Shown here piece by piece: positions 1 to 18,749 of a stretch of DNA of 64,000 nucleotides (position 1 is its first letter; every line of letters begins with the position of its first letter). Made by a program: the position numbers and the translations under genes. This stretch comes from Amoebidium appalachense (taxonomy: Eukaryota > Ichthyosporea). A model generated the notes under the pieces. The model searched no databases. It was not told the origin of the DNA and was given only the letters and a program-made list of their open reading frames with translations. The DNA lies in contig CAVNZM010000016.1 of the NCBI GenBank assembly GCA_963693365.1, forward strand, positions 7,378,001-7,442,000, given 5' to 3'.

Positions 1-330
1 GCACACGCACACACAGCACGCGCACACACAACACGTGCACACACAACACGCGCACACAACACACGCACACACAACACGCGCGTACACAACACGTGCACAC
101 ACAACACGCGCACACAACACGCGCACACACAACACGCGCACACACAACACGTGCACACACAACACGTGCACACACAGCACGTGCACACACAACACGCGCA
201 CACAACACGCGCACACACAACACGTGCACACACAACACGTGCACACACAACACGTGCACACAACACGCGCACACAACACGCGCACACACAGCACGTGCAC
301 ACACAACACGCGCACACACATTGTGCATGC
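1..330. repeat. CA-rich minisatellite (CACACAACACGYG-type)
   Basis: Irregular tandem array of 13-17 bp units built from CACACAACACGCG or CACACAACACGTG, running to the left edge of the window. It alternates purines and pyrimidines almost perfectly and is open in several frames only because it lacks stop triplets. It probably lies in an intron of FARSB, whose preceding exons are outside the window. Confidence 0.85.
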
Positions 331-568
331 ACACCTTTTTACACACGCCTCTTGTAAATTCACCAACACGTGTACCACAGCCGGTGAATATACACTACAG
401 GTGCACACACGTTAACACGCACGGGCACACAGTTATCAGTACATTCTGTCTGAACACTGTGTGCACACATAAGCGCCAGGGTGCCTGCACTTGCAGCCAT
501 GCAAAGAGACATCGGTACATATAGCATAACAACACACACATGGAGGCATACAGACACACACACACACA

Positions 569-600
<32 letters not shown>

Positions 601-624
601 TGGATGCTGACATTCATGTCCCAG

Positions 625-7871
<7,247 letters not shown>

Positions 7872-8418
7872 ATTTAAGGTAGCCACGTGTTTGTGTGCAC
7901 GTGCTGTGGTCATGCGTATGTTGGGTGGTAGGTGTGGTGTGTGGCTCTCTGCACGTGGCTGGGCCCACGTGTCTGTAAGTTGACCTCGGGCCTGTGGCTT
8001 GGGTGAGCTGTGTGTTCCCGAGTATACCTCGTATTTTATTGTGCTGCATTTAGACCTGTAGACCTAGACGTGTTGGTCACTGCTCGGAAGGGGTGCCTTC
8101 CCGTCCTCCCTCCCTCCCTCCCTCCCGCTCTTCCTCCCGGCTCTCTCTCTCCGGGACCCTCCCTCCCTCACGGCCGTGCTCCCTCTCTCCCTTTCTCAAG
8201 TTCCGGGACCCTCCCACCCAGAGGCCTAATTCCTCGTGACCTCCCTCCCTCCCTCCGACCTCCTCCCCACCTCCCTCCCTCCCCCCCCTCCCCCCCCCCC
8301 CCCCCCTCCCCCCCCCCCTTCCCCCCCCCCCCCTCCCCCCCCCCCCCCCCCCCCCCTCTCCCCCCGCCTCTCTCTCTCTCAGGTCTCTAGCTACCGGATG
8401 ATGTGCATGTACATGCAG

Positions 8419-8449
<31 letters not shown>

Positions 8450-8940
8450 CTTCCCCGCCCCGCGGGCCGGGAAGCCCCCGGGCTGGTGTTTCTCTGGGGT
8501 TTTACGTACAACGGCGCACACCTTTGATTCCTCGTGTGCACATACACCGGACTGTGATGCACATTGCATGCCCATTACGGCACGTGATGTGGTCCACGTG
8601 GATCGCGTGCATGCATGGCGTATGAAGGAATTGTAGTTGATGCGTTCCTAACCAATAGGAGTTGTGGACAGGACCTCAGGTGACATCAGGGCAGGAACCA
8701 AAATTATATAATGAAATTGAAAAGATTCATCTGCAGCCACTCGAAGGCCAGTGGCCACGCTCATTACGCTTCAGTCATGCATTGAAAGTTCAAATTCGTG
8801 CCTGGCGGGATTCGAGTGTAGCGCATAGCTTCTTTTAGAATGCTTCTGCCCAAAAGGGGAAACTCTTTCTGCCTGAAAACTGATGTAGCCTAGCCATATG
8901 GACCAACCGGATGTGGGAAATTTCTAACCATGTGAGTCAC
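7872..8940. other. Intergenic region downstream of FARSB
   Basis: No gene is seen. It contains a C-rich, strongly pyrimidine-skewed stretch at 8100-8460 (CCTCCCTC repeats, then C runs). From about 8640 the DNA returns to balanced composition and contains CCAAT-type motifs belonging to the promoter side of the amidase gene. Confidence 0.6.
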
Positions 8941-8948
8941 GACGTTTT

Positions 8949-9040
8949 GATTGGCCTAGGGCTCATCACACCAGACCTGTATTTTGATTGGCTACTCAAT
9001 ATTGTCGATAAAAAGTGCGTAAACCCCAACTATATGAAGG
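8949..9040 (+). promoter_or_regulatory. Probable amidase promoter: two CCAAT boxes (inverted) and AT-rich element
   Basis: GATTGG occurs at 8949-8954 and 8986-8991, followed by ATAAAAAGTGCGTAAACCCC at 9008-9027 and ACTATATGAAGG. The amidase ATG is at 9264. Paired CCAAT boxes upstream of a TATA-like sequence recur before several other genes in the window, which supports the call. The 20-bp motif at 9008 is repeated upstream of the lipase gene (40,115). Confidence 0.5.
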
Positions 9041-9263
9041 CCTCGTTCATCAGAAAAACACCCCGGCAAAAACTTGGAGCAAACAGCAGCGAAAGGCAAA
9101 GCGTTTGAGTCAGAACTCACTAAGTAAATACAAAGAAAAGCTACAGCCTTGAGTCTGAATTTATGATGTTTTGAGTTAAAAGACGCGCTAGTACTCAAGT
9201 GCCTATCCCGCAAACACACACGCCTACCCACCGACCTCATCCCCTTTAACTCTAACGGTGAAC

Positions 9264-10235
9264 ATGGCAAGCGACCTACCCACCTGCGACCTGAAGGTTG
9301 CGTCTGCGCAGTTTGAGAACAAGGATGGCGACAAAGCATACAACCTCTCTGTTATCGACAAACTGTCTGGGCGGGCAGCAGCACAGGGTGTGCAGGTGAT
9401 TGTTTTCCATGAGCTGTGTGTGACGGCCTACACATACCTTAAAGACCTCACGCTTGAACAACTGAACGAGGTTAGTGAGCCTGTGCCTGGGCCCTCCACA
9501 AACGCACTTCAGGCCATAGCAAAGAAACACAACATCACCGTTTGTGCAGGGGTGGTAGAGAGGGACCCGGCCACAGGCAACATCTACAACACTTTTGTCT
9601 GTGTGGACGGGGATAAGGGTGTGCTTGGGTCACACCGCAAGATCCATCCTTTCATCCACCCGGCCATGGTGGGGGGGGACCACTACACAGTGTTCGACCT
9701 GCACGGGTGGAAGGCCGGCATACTCATCTGCTACGACAACAACGTGGTGGAGAACGTGCGCACCACGGCCCTGCTTGGTGCACAGATCATCCTCGCGCCA
9801 CATGTTACCATGTGCACCCCATCCCCCATGCCCGGGCGAGGGTTTGTAGACCCTGCCCTGTGGGTGAACAGAGAGAGAGACCCCGTGGCTCTGCGGTTGG
9901 AGTTTGACGGGCCGAAGGGTATGCGGTGGCTGTATAGGTGGCTGCCGGCCTGTGCATACCAGAACGGTGTGTACTACGTATTCTCAAATCCTATTGGCAT
10001 GGACGGGGACCAGTTAAAGAACGGCAACCCGCTAGTTCTCGACCCGTTTGGGGAGACTTTAAGCGAGTTGAAGTCGTTTGAGGATGGCTTCACAGTGGCC
10101 ACGTGCATACCTGAAAAACTGACCCTGGCAGGGGGGTATCGCTACAGACAGGCACGTAAGCCAGAACTCTACGGGCACATCATAGGTGCCCCACACAACA
10201 GCGTTACAAAGCCAGTGTGGCTGGCCAAAAAGTAG
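9264..10235 (+). CDS. Nitrilase-superfamily carbon-nitrogen hydrolase (amidase), 323 aa
   Basis: Intronless gene for an enzyme that hydrolyses non-peptide C-N bonds. The nitrilase-fold triad is visible: Glu50 (VIVFHELCVTAY), Lys126 (GSHRKIHPF) and Cys156 (GILICYDNNVVENVR). The insertion MCTPSPMPGRGFVDPALW and the WLPACAYQNGVYYVFSNPIG block suggest the formamidase/aliphatic-type branch, but the substrate cannot be read from sequence. The start ATG at 9264 is chosen because the upstream in-frame codons (GTG AAC) lack an ATG. No signal peptide, so probably cytosolic. ATTAAA near 10,464 may serve polyadenylation. GC-rich third positions match the other genes here. The gene is compact and repeat-free, unlike FARSB upstream. 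Confidence 0.92.
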   Translation: MASDLPTCDLKVASAQFENKDGDKAYNLSVIDKLSGRAAAQGVQVIVFHELCVTAYTYLKDLTLEQLNEVSEPVPGPSTNALQAIAKKHNITVCAGVVERDPATGNIYNTFVCVDGDKGVLGSHRKIHPFIHPAMVGGDHYTVFDLHGWKAGILICYDNNVVENVRTTALLGAQIILAPHVTMCTPSPMPGRGFVDPALWVNRERDPVALRLEFDGPKGMRWLYRWLPACAYQNGVYYVFSNPIGMDGDQLKNGNPLVLDPFGETLSELKSFEDGFTVATCIPEKLTLAGGYRYRQARKPELYGHIIGAPHNSVTKPVWLAKK

Positions 10236-10747
10236 GGTGGGGGTGGGGTGGGGTGGTTTACACATGTTTCCCCGGCACTCTCTCCCCCCTCTCCCCCTCC
10301 CCGCCCTCCCCCCCCTCTCCTCCCTTCCCCCCCCTCTCCCCCCCTAACCCCCCTGACCCCCCTCCTGCCCTACCCCACACACACACTACCAGCCACCCAT
10401 CCCCCCCCCCCCCCCCCCCCCCCCCCCCAGCCCCGGTTTGGGCAGACACCAGCACGTTTTGAAGATTAAAAAAGCTACTTGTCGTTTTGTAGCCTTACAA
10501 CCTCCGGGCATACCAGTGTGCATACTCGCTTTCGTTTTTTAGCCACGTTTGCACTTGTATGATCGCTGGTATCGGAATTGTGTGTAGCAGTGCACACACA
10601 AACAATACTTGATGGGAACCGTTGAAAAGTTGTGGTGGTCGGGGATTGTTGAGACCAGTTGAGGCCGGGGATGTCACATGATGTCAACATTTGACATTTC
10701 ATTCCCCCCTTTCCTCCCCTCCCATCTCCCCCTCTCCCTCCCTCCCA

Positions 10748-10795
<48 letters not shown>

Positions 10796-11758
10796 ACACC
10801 CGCCACCCCCCAAGGCTCCTCCCGCCGCCGCCGGGACCTCCTCCCCGTGCCGCATCCCCACCTTACTACAAAACAACTCTCAAATCAACTCTCATAATCC
10901 ATGCATCTGCACACCCATAGTATGCCCATACATATCTACATACGTATTCAATTAGCAATAGACATCTATACACATGTACACACACATCCACACCCAAACG
11001 TATATCACCTGCATATCCACACCCAAATCATTTTCACAATATTCGTATGCAAATCTACCCTAAATGGACGCAAATCTACCCATATAGGCATATCTAATTT
11101 CACATGCCATAGTAAATCTAACCACATGCATATGCATATCTGCCCCGTGTGCATATCTGCCCCAATGCTTATCATGATATGCTTATCAGTGCCCCATATG
11201 TATATCTACTGCCATGATATTGATATACATATCCACCCACATGCGTATCCCCCAGCCCGCCTCTCCCAGTTTGCAACCGTTTATATATATTATTGTCTCT
11301 TCCCGAAGCCCTTGTGTTCACCTTCTCATATGTATTGTGCTCGTGCTCGCCTTCGCGTTTACAGTGCGTGCACACACATGTCCTCACGTGCGTGCACACA
11401 CATGTCCTCACCGTGCGTGCACACACATGTCCTCACGTGCGTGCACACACATGTCCTCACGTGCGTGCACACACATGTCCTCACGTAAAGAGGGAGAAAG
11501 AAAGTAGTGTGCGGCTTTGCACCAAGCCTTTGAAGTGTATGGGGAGGAGAGGGTTGGAAGGATGGGTGGGTGGGTGGGTGGTGGTGGTGATGATGGGGTG
11601 GGGTGAGTGGGGGGGGGCTGACTGCACACAGCGAATCAATGTGGTAATGTTTAGCCCAGCTAAGGTATCGAATATATTCACAGAGGACTGGCCAGCAGCC
11701 CCCGTTGGCCCACTGTCTATTCTTATGCCACCTACTACTAAGTGTGTCTAAATATAGC
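10236..11758. other. Intergenic: C-rich tracts, degenerate GCATATC repeats, 24-bp repeat
   Basis: No gene is seen. 10,270-10,430 and 10,700-10,800 are C/T-rich. 10,920-11,245 is a degenerate array with recurring CATATCTACCC or GCATATCTGCCCC. 11,362-11,486 holds five copies of a 24-bp unit containing GTGCGTGCACACACATGTCC. It separates the convergent 3' ends of the amidase gene (+) and ELOF1 (-). Confidence 0.65.
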
Positions 11759-11839
11759 CTAGTCGTTGACCTGCTCCCCCTGGGCCTCCTCACACGCATC
11801 AATCCACGCACAGAACACATCCACGTTCTCCATCAGGCC

Positions 11840-11926
<87 letters not shown>

Positions 11927-11964
11927 GTGTCTTTGTGTATGTACACAGACGAAGTGCAGGCAGC

Positions 11965-12005
<41 letters not shown>

Positions 12006-12285
12006 TTACTGTGTGTGAGAGATGGGGACGGAAGGAGGAGGAGGAGGAGGAGCTGGTGGTGGTGATGTGTGTGTGTGTGTGTGTGTGGGGGGGGAGGGGG
12101 GGGGGGGGGGGGGGGGGGGGATGCAAATTGGGTGTGTGGTTCGTAATAGGAGTATGCCGGTGCATGAAGGTGTAAACGGAATGGGGAGGGGGGGGGGGGG
12201 GGGGAGAAGAGGGATAGAGCGAGCAAGATAGATGCAGGGAGGAACGCTTGATATATCAGGTATGCACCTGCATGGGCTAGACGTG

Positions 12286-12356
<71 letters not shown>

Positions 12357-12545
12357 TGTGTCTAAAAGGGGTTGGGGGGCACACATAAATAGGCTGTAAT
12401 TGTGTGTAGACATGATAGGAAGCAGTCACAGGGCATTGCTACATGGCAGGCGGCATGTGCTGAGTGTGCATGTACATGTGGGCGCATGTGGGTGTGTGTG
12501 TGTGTGAACAGAGAGTACAGGTGTTCAGGAAGTGTGTGAGTGTAG

Positions 12546-12576
<31 letters not shown>

Positions 12577-12695
12577 TGCACGTGCGTGTACGAGTGTGTG
12601 TGTGTGTGTGCGTGCGCCCATGAAGGTATGTGTCTGTCTCTCTCTCTGTGTGTATGTGCCCGTATATACGCCTGTCTGTATCTGTATGAATATGT

Positions 12696-12777
<82 letters not shown>

Positions 12778-13494
12778 GTTTGTGCGGGTGCACGTACAGT
12801 TGATGGGTGTCTGCCAGTTTTCACCGCAGATGCGGCATTCCAGTGACCCGATGTTGCGATCCCGGTCCCTATTGGCCCGATGTCAGCATCCAGGGTTGGA
12901 AATAGAAGCACCAACGAGTGGCGAAAAAAAAGCAAACAAAATGAACACACAGAGAGAATATGTAGCAGAAGTCACTAGTAGAGCCCAAATCATGCCCGGT
13001 ATGCATGTGGCCATCTGGGAAAATAAACTCAACCCATGTACCAAGTATGCTGTAAAAAGTAGGTCACAGGCCAACAGGGTTGCTAATGTGGCAGGCACTC
13101 AGAAGTGTTCGCGGTTACAGCAGGATGAACGATGCAAAAAAGAGATGCCTCTTTTGAAAAGGGGCAAGGAAGGTGGAGGGGAGGGGGGAGGGGGAGGGGG
13201 GGGGGGGAGAGGGGGGGGGGGGGGGGGGAGGGGGAGAGGGGGGCAGGCAGGAAACGGAAGTCAAATCCTGAGCCTGAGGATGCGTAAAAGAACGGTGTGT
13301 CGTTGGAGGGAAGGTGGGTGGGTGGGTGGGTGGGGAGAGGGGGGAGGGGGTTGGCGGGGGGGGAGGGGGGGCAAGGACAAGAAAAAGGTGGATGGGAGAC
13401 AATTGTTGGTTTGGATTTGTGTGCAGGGGCAGGTGGAAGCGCACGTGTCAGGTGTGTAGGTGTGCATATGTGTGCGTGTGCATGTGCATGTGTG

Positions 13495-13561
<67 letters not shown>

Positions 13562-13837
13562 TGGGGCGGGAGGGGGGGGGGGGGGGGGAGGGGGCAAATG
13601 AACGTTTGTGTCAAGCGGTGACGGGGACGTCTATGGACCTGTTTGTGTGTGGGGGGGGATTTGGGGGGGGGGGGGGGGTTTGAATGCGGAACACAGTACG
13701 AAGTACGCATACACGATGAGAAGCATGGTGCAGGACACATGCAAAGGCAAACATTCAACTATGCAGCATCAGCCATGCGCACAGGGGGGGGGGGGGGGGA
13801 GGGGAGGAGGGAGCGAGGGGACACGTGTTTGTGTGTT

Positions 13838-13881
<44 letters not shown>

Positions 13882-14562
13882 CGTACGTGTGTGTGTGTGT
13901 GTGTGTGTGTGTGCTAAAGGCAAACGGGGAGCATGCAGAATTTTACAGAAGCAGGAAACCGAGGAGGAAAAAAGGTGAGAACTGAGGAGAGGGAGACAAG
14001 GGAGGGGGAGAGGTGGGGGGGGGGGGGGGGGGGGGGGGAAGGCAGCAGGAGAAGAGAAAACAACACGATATAAAAGTAGGAAGCAGCCTTATTGCGTTTT
14101 TGTGAGCAGATAGCGAACAAAAGCAAGCTAGGGGATAGGACCAAGGCACTGTGTCCGTATGGCTGCATATTTTTACGCAAGCAGCAAGCAGCTTCCATGG
14201 TGTGTGCGCGCATGCGTGTGTACCAGCATGTGAACGTGGTTCTATCGCACTCCGTCCCTCCTCTGCCCCTATGATCTTCTCTCTCTCTCCATCTGTCTTA
14301 CCCCCCACCCTCTCCCCTCCCCCCCCCCCCCCTTCCCGGGTGCAACCCCCCCCCCCCCCCCCTCTCCCCCCTCCTCCCTCCTCACTTCCTTTCTCCCCCC
14401 TCATTCACAACACACGCAAACCTACCCTCCGTACGTGCACGTGGTTCTCTTTCTTACTCCCTCACCCCCTCCCCCTCCCCCCGCCCTCTATTACTGTGTG
14501 GCTAATTTCTTGTCTGTCCCTGTGTGTGCGTGCATGCACATGTGCATGTGCACAAGTCTGTG

Positions 14563-14644
<82 letters not shown>

Positions 14645-14948
14645 AGTGTGGAGATGTCCGTATGACTCTGCCAGTATCCAAGTATGGGTGTTGATGCACA
14701 TTGATGTGTGTGTAAAAGTGTACCGGTGTGCCTTTGCGCGAGTCTGTGTGTGCGCGTGTGCCAGGGTAAGAAATTGGGTGCCATCGTCTGTGTGCACGTG
14801 TGGGTGTGCGCGTCTTTGTATGCACTTCTCTCCCTCTCTCTCTCTTTCTCTCTCGCTCTCCCCCTCTCTTTGTGTGTCTGCATGTGTGCGTGCGTGTGTG
14901 CGTGTGTGTGTGCACCACTGGGTGATTGTGTGTTTGCGTGCTATGCAG

Positions 14949-14985
<37 letters not shown>

Positions 14986-15292
14986 CTATGTCTGTGTGTG
15001 TGTCTGCGTGCATGACTGTGTGGGTGTGTGCGCGCACTATGCAAATGCGTGGTGTGTGTGCGTGACCACAAGCGTGCATGCGTGCGTGCGAGCAAGTAAA
15101 CGTTTGATGACTTGGGGGGAGGGGAGGCGGAAGGGGGGGGGGGGAAAGGGGGGTAGTGTGTGTCCATTGCGAGTGCACGTACATCTTTATCTCAATGCTC
15201 TTCTCGTGGTTGCAGAACGGGCAGGTGAAGGTGCTGTCCAGGCCGGGCTTCTTCTTCTTCACCACCTTGCGCTTGCTCGCCCGCTTGCCCAT
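11759..15292 (-). CDS. ELOF1: Transcription elongation factor 1 homolog (ELOF1/Elf1), 86 aa
   Basis: Small zinc-ribbon elongation factor that binds transcribing RNA polymerase II in the nucleus. Three exons on the minus strand: 15292-15183, 12868-12798, 11838-11759. The joins are phase 2 and phase 1 with GT-AG borders. The protein starts [15 protein letters not shown], a basic tail typical of the family, then the ribbon Cys24-x2-Cys27 ([11 protein letters not shown]) and Cys48-x2-Cys51 ([15 protein letters not shown]), and ends [14 protein letters not shown]. The family is about 83 residues, so it is complete. The 2.3-kb first intron carries poly-C and (CA)n in the sense strand and a truncated sense copy of the dispersed element; the second is mostly (CA)n. 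Upstream DNA has CCAAT-like motifs (AGCCAATTT near 15,337) but no clear TATA. Confidence 0.95.
13654..13783 (-). mobile_element. Dispersed poly-C-tailed element, 5'-truncated copy C
   Basis: On the minus strand it reads GCGCATGGCTGATGCTGCAT through GTACTGTGTTCCGCATTCAA and then a C run (poly-G on the plus strand, 13,654-13,678). It lacks the GGTCGAAACTC head. It is in the first intron of ELOF1 in the sense orientation. Confidence 0.75.
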
Positions 15293-15976
15293 TCTCCCTT
15301 TGCTGCTTCACTAACTGACCGTGCACGTGTCACTAGCCAAATCCCAGCCAATTTACTGTAAAAAGCAGCAGAATTGTGTGCTTTTACGTCGACGGTTGCA
15401 CATTGTGTTACACAAAAACGAAAGGGCGAGCAAATTTTAATGGCCCGGGGGGGGCTGTAAATTACAGGTGTGATTTTGCGTTCTTTGTTCGCAAATTAAG
15501 CTTCGATGAAAATTGATGTGGGGGGTTGCAAAAAATGCACCTTCAGCTGCAGAACAGCTGATATCGGATATGCTCAGTTTTGCTACTCGAGGCTCTGTTT
15601 CGAACGCTCGCCACTTCGAACGACGCCATCCACGTCGCCGTCGTCATCCATGTGAATGGTTGCCTGATGTGTTCCGTGGTTTGAATAAGCTAAAGCATCC
15701 CTCAACGTCCCTCAACGGCTGGACTGGCGTGTTCTTTGCATGGAGTTTTAATGGTGGTGCAACGTGTTCAAGATTCACACAGCCAGACAACCAACGATGA
15801 CTGGGCATAATCGTAATGGACCTGGCCCTCTCCTGGGCCCCCTCCTACGTTTGAGTCGTTGACACCATTCACGTACAAGTGTTGGGAATTGCCAATCCAT
15901 ACGCCACTCAGAGCCATCAGCAGTATCAAGGCCTGGGGGAGGGAGGGGGGGAGGGGGAGTTGAATACAGATATTTC
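15293..15976. other. Intergenic between ELOF1 5' end and desaturase 3' end
   Basis: About 680 bp of unique DNA. A 95-codon open frame at 15,513-15,800 (+) has no recognisable domain and weak coding character, so I do not call it. A purine-rich block (GAGGGAGGGGG) lies at 15,930-15,960. Confidence 0.5.
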
Positions 15977-16127
15977 CGAGGCCTGCCAGCAGTAACAAAA
16001 ATAAAATAGCCGCTGCATTTGCAGTCGAGTACTTGAATACAGATATTTCAGTATGTTGTGTATGCGCACAAGTACTCGACCGCAAATGCAGCGGCTATTT
16101 TATTTTTGTTACTGCTGGCAGGCCTCG
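15977..16127. repeat. Near-perfect 58-bp inverted repeat (hairpin)
   Basis: Arms 15,977-16,034 and 16,070-16,127 are reverse complements at 57 of 58 positions (mismatch at 16,023), with a 35-nt loop. The arm begins CGAGGCCTGCCAGCAGTAAC and ends TCGAGTACTT. A 16-bp direct repeat (TGAATACAGATATTTC) occurs just before the left arm (15,961) and at the start of the loop (16,034). It could be a foldback element, a template-switch product or a small-RNA hairpin. Confidence 0.95.
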
Positions 16128-16300
16128 TCGGAGGGGTTGCTTTAAAACCGTCTCCCGATACAATCGGGCCGACCCCTTTCATGCTTTATAAATATAGAAG
16201 TTATAAAAGCTTTATAAATATAGAAGTTATAAAATACATACGTCATTTGTAGTGGTCGGCCCGAGGCCCGTTCATGCCATATATGGTTAAACAGGAAGAT

Positions 16301-16333
16301 CTAGCAAGTTTTAGTTATAGTAAAACTTGCTAG
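16301..16333 (-). promoter_or_regulatory. Perfect 13-bp stem hairpin in desaturase 3' UTR
   Basis: CTAGCAAGTTTTA (16,301-16,313) and TAAAACTTGCTAG (16,321-16,333) form a perfect 13-bp stem with a 7-nt loop. It begins six nucleotides after the desaturase stop codon, in its transcript, and could affect mRNA stability or 3'-end formation. Function is inferred only from position. Confidence 0.7.
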
Positions 16334-16339
16334 AACACA

Positions 16340-17530
16340 CTAGTGCTGGTGGTCGTCGGACAGCCAGTGGAACACGCCATCCCCATCCACATAGTTGCAC
16401 TTTTCCAGCGTCTCCCAGAAGGCCACCAGGAAGTTGCTCTTGTCCTCGTTATAGAACTCGGGCCCGAGGATGGCCTTAATATGCTCCGTGGCCTCCTCGG
16501 CGTGATAGAAGGGAAGCTTGGGGAAGATGTGGTGGCACACGTGTGTGTTGACGATCTTGTGCACCTTGTAGTCGAAGAACACACCCAGCGTGCGGTCGAT
16601 GGTACACATGGCCCCCTTCAGCCACGACCAGTCACCGTCACCCAGGCGGGGCACGTCGGGGTGTGTGTGGTGGAGCAGGGTGATGGCGGCCAGATAGGCA
16701 TAGCACACCACCAGGGAAGGCACGTAGAGGGCAGGCAGCACGGGGTATGCCTGGCTGAGCTTGTACAGCACATAGGTCCATGCAACCAGCGCCATGTTTG
16801 TGAAGTAGACCTTGAGGGCATCCTTCTGCTTCAGGAAGGGTGCCGTGGTGCTGAAGTAGCTATGGAGCTCACCCTTGGTCCAGCCCACACCCCCCAGGTC
16901 GAACAGCAGGTAGCAGGGGATGCCCACCGTGAGGATAATGAGCGCCTTGAAGGCCGTGGATATGGTGGACCGCACAGTGCGCTTCTCTCCGTCCCACACC
17001 TGGGCAGCCCAAGGGTCGTCGTGCTCGATGTGGCTAGTGAACTGGTGGTGCTTGTTGTGCGACGCCTGCCACGAGTAGAAGGGCGTGTACAGGGCCGTGT
17101 AAATCACAAACCCCACTGCATCACTCAGCCAGTCGTGCTCGCTGAAGGCATGGTGGCCACACTCGTGCCCAATAATCCACAGCCCAAACAGCGTGGTACC
17201 TGTGTAGAACCAGTAGGCGCCCCACAGCGCCCAGTGGAGCAGTGGGCTGAAGGTGACATAAGGCTCAAGCGCGAACAAAACATACGTCCACAAGACGAGC
17301 TCGAAAACGTCTGCGGCTATGTATGCAAAGCCCTTCAGGGCAGACCGCTCGAAGCAGTGTTTGGGGATGGAATCGCGGATGGTTTTCAGTGTGAATGGCG
17401 GTGTGACACGCTTGCTCAGCCCTCTACGTTTAGGGTTCTCCTTTGCTACTTTGTTGGGTGCTTTGCGCTGCAGAGGCCCAGGCTGAAGTGCCTGGACCGG
17501 CGCGCTACTCACTGACTCTGCGCGACACAT
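16340..17530 (-). CDS. FAD2: Delta-12-type fatty acid desaturase (FAD2-like), 396 aa
   Basis: Intronless membrane di-iron desaturase expected in the ER, inserting a double bond at Delta-12 of oleoyl lipids. The three histidine boxes are clear: HECGHH at 122-127 (in HECGHHAFSEHDWLSD), HNKHH at 158-162, and HVCHH at 330-334. Hydrophobic segments flank them (for example about 72-90, 97-120, 196-212 and 265-287), as in FAD2. Length is normal for the family. The Delta-12/Delta-15 (omega-3) choice cannot be settled by motifs alone; the HECGHHAFS box favours Delta-12. Start ATG at 17530 has a TATA box about 70 bp upstream and three CCAAT-type boxes beyond it. The 3' UTR opens with a perfect hairpin. 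A 390-codon open frame on the opposite strand is an antisense shadow. Confidence 0.95.
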   Translation of the reverse strand: MCRAESVSSAPVQALQPGPLQRKAPNKVAKENPKRRGLSKRVTPPFTLKTIRDSIPKHCFERSALKGFAYIAADVFELVLWTYVLFALEPYVTFSPLLHWALWGAYWFYTGTTLFGLWIIGHECGHHAFSEHDWLSDAVGFVIYTALYTPFYSWQASHNKHHQFTSHIEHDDPWAAQVWDGEKRTVRSTISTAFKALIILTVGIPCYLLFDLGGVGWTKGELHSYFSTTAPFLKQKDALKVYFTNMALVAWTYVLYKLSQAYPVLPALYVPSLVVCYAYLAAITLLHHTHPDVPRLGDGDWSWLKGAMCTIDRTLGVFFDYKVHKIVNTHVCHHIFPKLPFYHAEEATEHIKAILGPEFYNEDKSNFLVAFWETLEKCNYVDGDGVFHWLSDDHQH

Positions 17531-17596
17531 ATTGAACAGCGGCTCAGACTGTGCCTACTCCGGGTTCGTTTTGCGCCCTGCAACACACGTGAAGAT

Positions 17597-17701
17597 GTCT
17601 ATATACCGACCAAGCAATTGTATTCCTCCAATCGAATATCGATATTAGGCCCACTGACCAATCGTATGCGCCATCCACACACTGGCAAATTCTCAACCAA
17701 T
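17597..17701 (-). promoter_or_regulatory. Desaturase promoter: TATA box and three CCAAT-type boxes
   Basis: On the minus strand TATATAGAC lies at 17605-17597, about 70 bp upstream of the ATG. CCAAT on the plus strand (ATTGG in the gene's sense) occurs at 17,628-17,632, 17,658-17,662 and 17,697-17,701, spaced 30-39 bp. Confidence 0.65.
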
Positions 17702-17705
17702 GGAA

Positions 17706-18745
17706 ATGCATACTCGGACGAAGTGTACTAATAATAACTATCTGCTGAGCCGCTCTTTTGAATGTATAACTTGGCCCTTCTTGTCGCAAAGTAATATTTT
17801 ACTCTGTATTTTTATGATACATGTGGAGGCATCAAAAAGGAGTTATATGCTTTTGCAGGCTTGAAATAATGACGGGTAGGCATTTACAGACGGATAGCGA
17901 ATCATTTGTTGTTGCATTTTATCCGAGCTGGTATGCAGCCGAATAAAATGAATACCTTCCCAACGTCGCTGGGGAAGTTCTAAAGGCGACGCTTCGACGG
18001 TAGAACATTCTGTTTCATATAGAAGCCTATGGGGAATTAAAAACTATATTATCCTTTTAAACTCCTCTTACACAAAAAATATATTGGTATATGCCGAAAA
18101 TTGTATTTGGATAGGGTTCGTCAGAAATTAGCCATCGAATGAAGTGACGTTCCTCACCAGCGATTGGTTGTCATTTGATTGGCTAAGGCTATTCAAATAA
18201 GTCATAACCAATAGAAGGCCGTAATGCCCGTTTTCTAAATTTCTCTAGCGGGGAGCAGTGAATCTGAAGAATGTGCATATATATCCGACACAAATATCCC
18301 ACCTTACCGAAAATTCACGGCCATAAATGCTACATTTGACCCTACAGCGTCCAAATGTAACAGCTTCAATGTTGGTCCAAAATAGGCTATATAATCCCTA
18401 AATAAAACAAAATTATCATTTTTTTCTGTCAATAATCATTGTGTTTGTTAAAAAATTGAAAACTCCTTCAATCTAACATTAGGTCCTTTTAGACCGTCTG
18501 TGGACAGGCATCCGTAATTTCCTCTAAAAATTTATGGAGTCCGAACCTGCGGACCGGCCGAACATCGCGGCCGCAGAAGCAAAAAAACAAAAACAATGCA
18601 AAAAAAAAAGGAAAAAAAAAAAACATCCATAAAATTAAGTTTTCTAACTCCCTGATATATTTATTTTTCAGCCTTTATATATAATTAATACTCGATTTTC
18701 GGCTCGTCGCAAGAAGCCGAAACATATCTAAGTGCTGAATTCAGA
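17706..18745. other. AT-rich intergenic spacer between divergent desaturase and MCWS genes
   Basis: About 1 kb with no open frame worth calling, an AT-rich bias, an A-rich block at 18,580-18,630, and several ATTGG/CCAAT motifs (for example near 18,165-18,210). It is almost free of microsatellites, unlike most non-coding DNA here. Confidence 0.55.
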
Positions 18746-18749
18746 ATGG

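Noticed and set aside
15513-15800. 95-codon open frame upstream of ELOF1
   Set aside because: No domain, no promoter elements in the usual arrangement, and codon use unlike the confirmed genes.
16343-17515. 390-codon open frame on the plus strand
   Set aside because: It is the antisense of the desaturase gene, whose histidine boxes and promoter are unambiguous on the minus strand.
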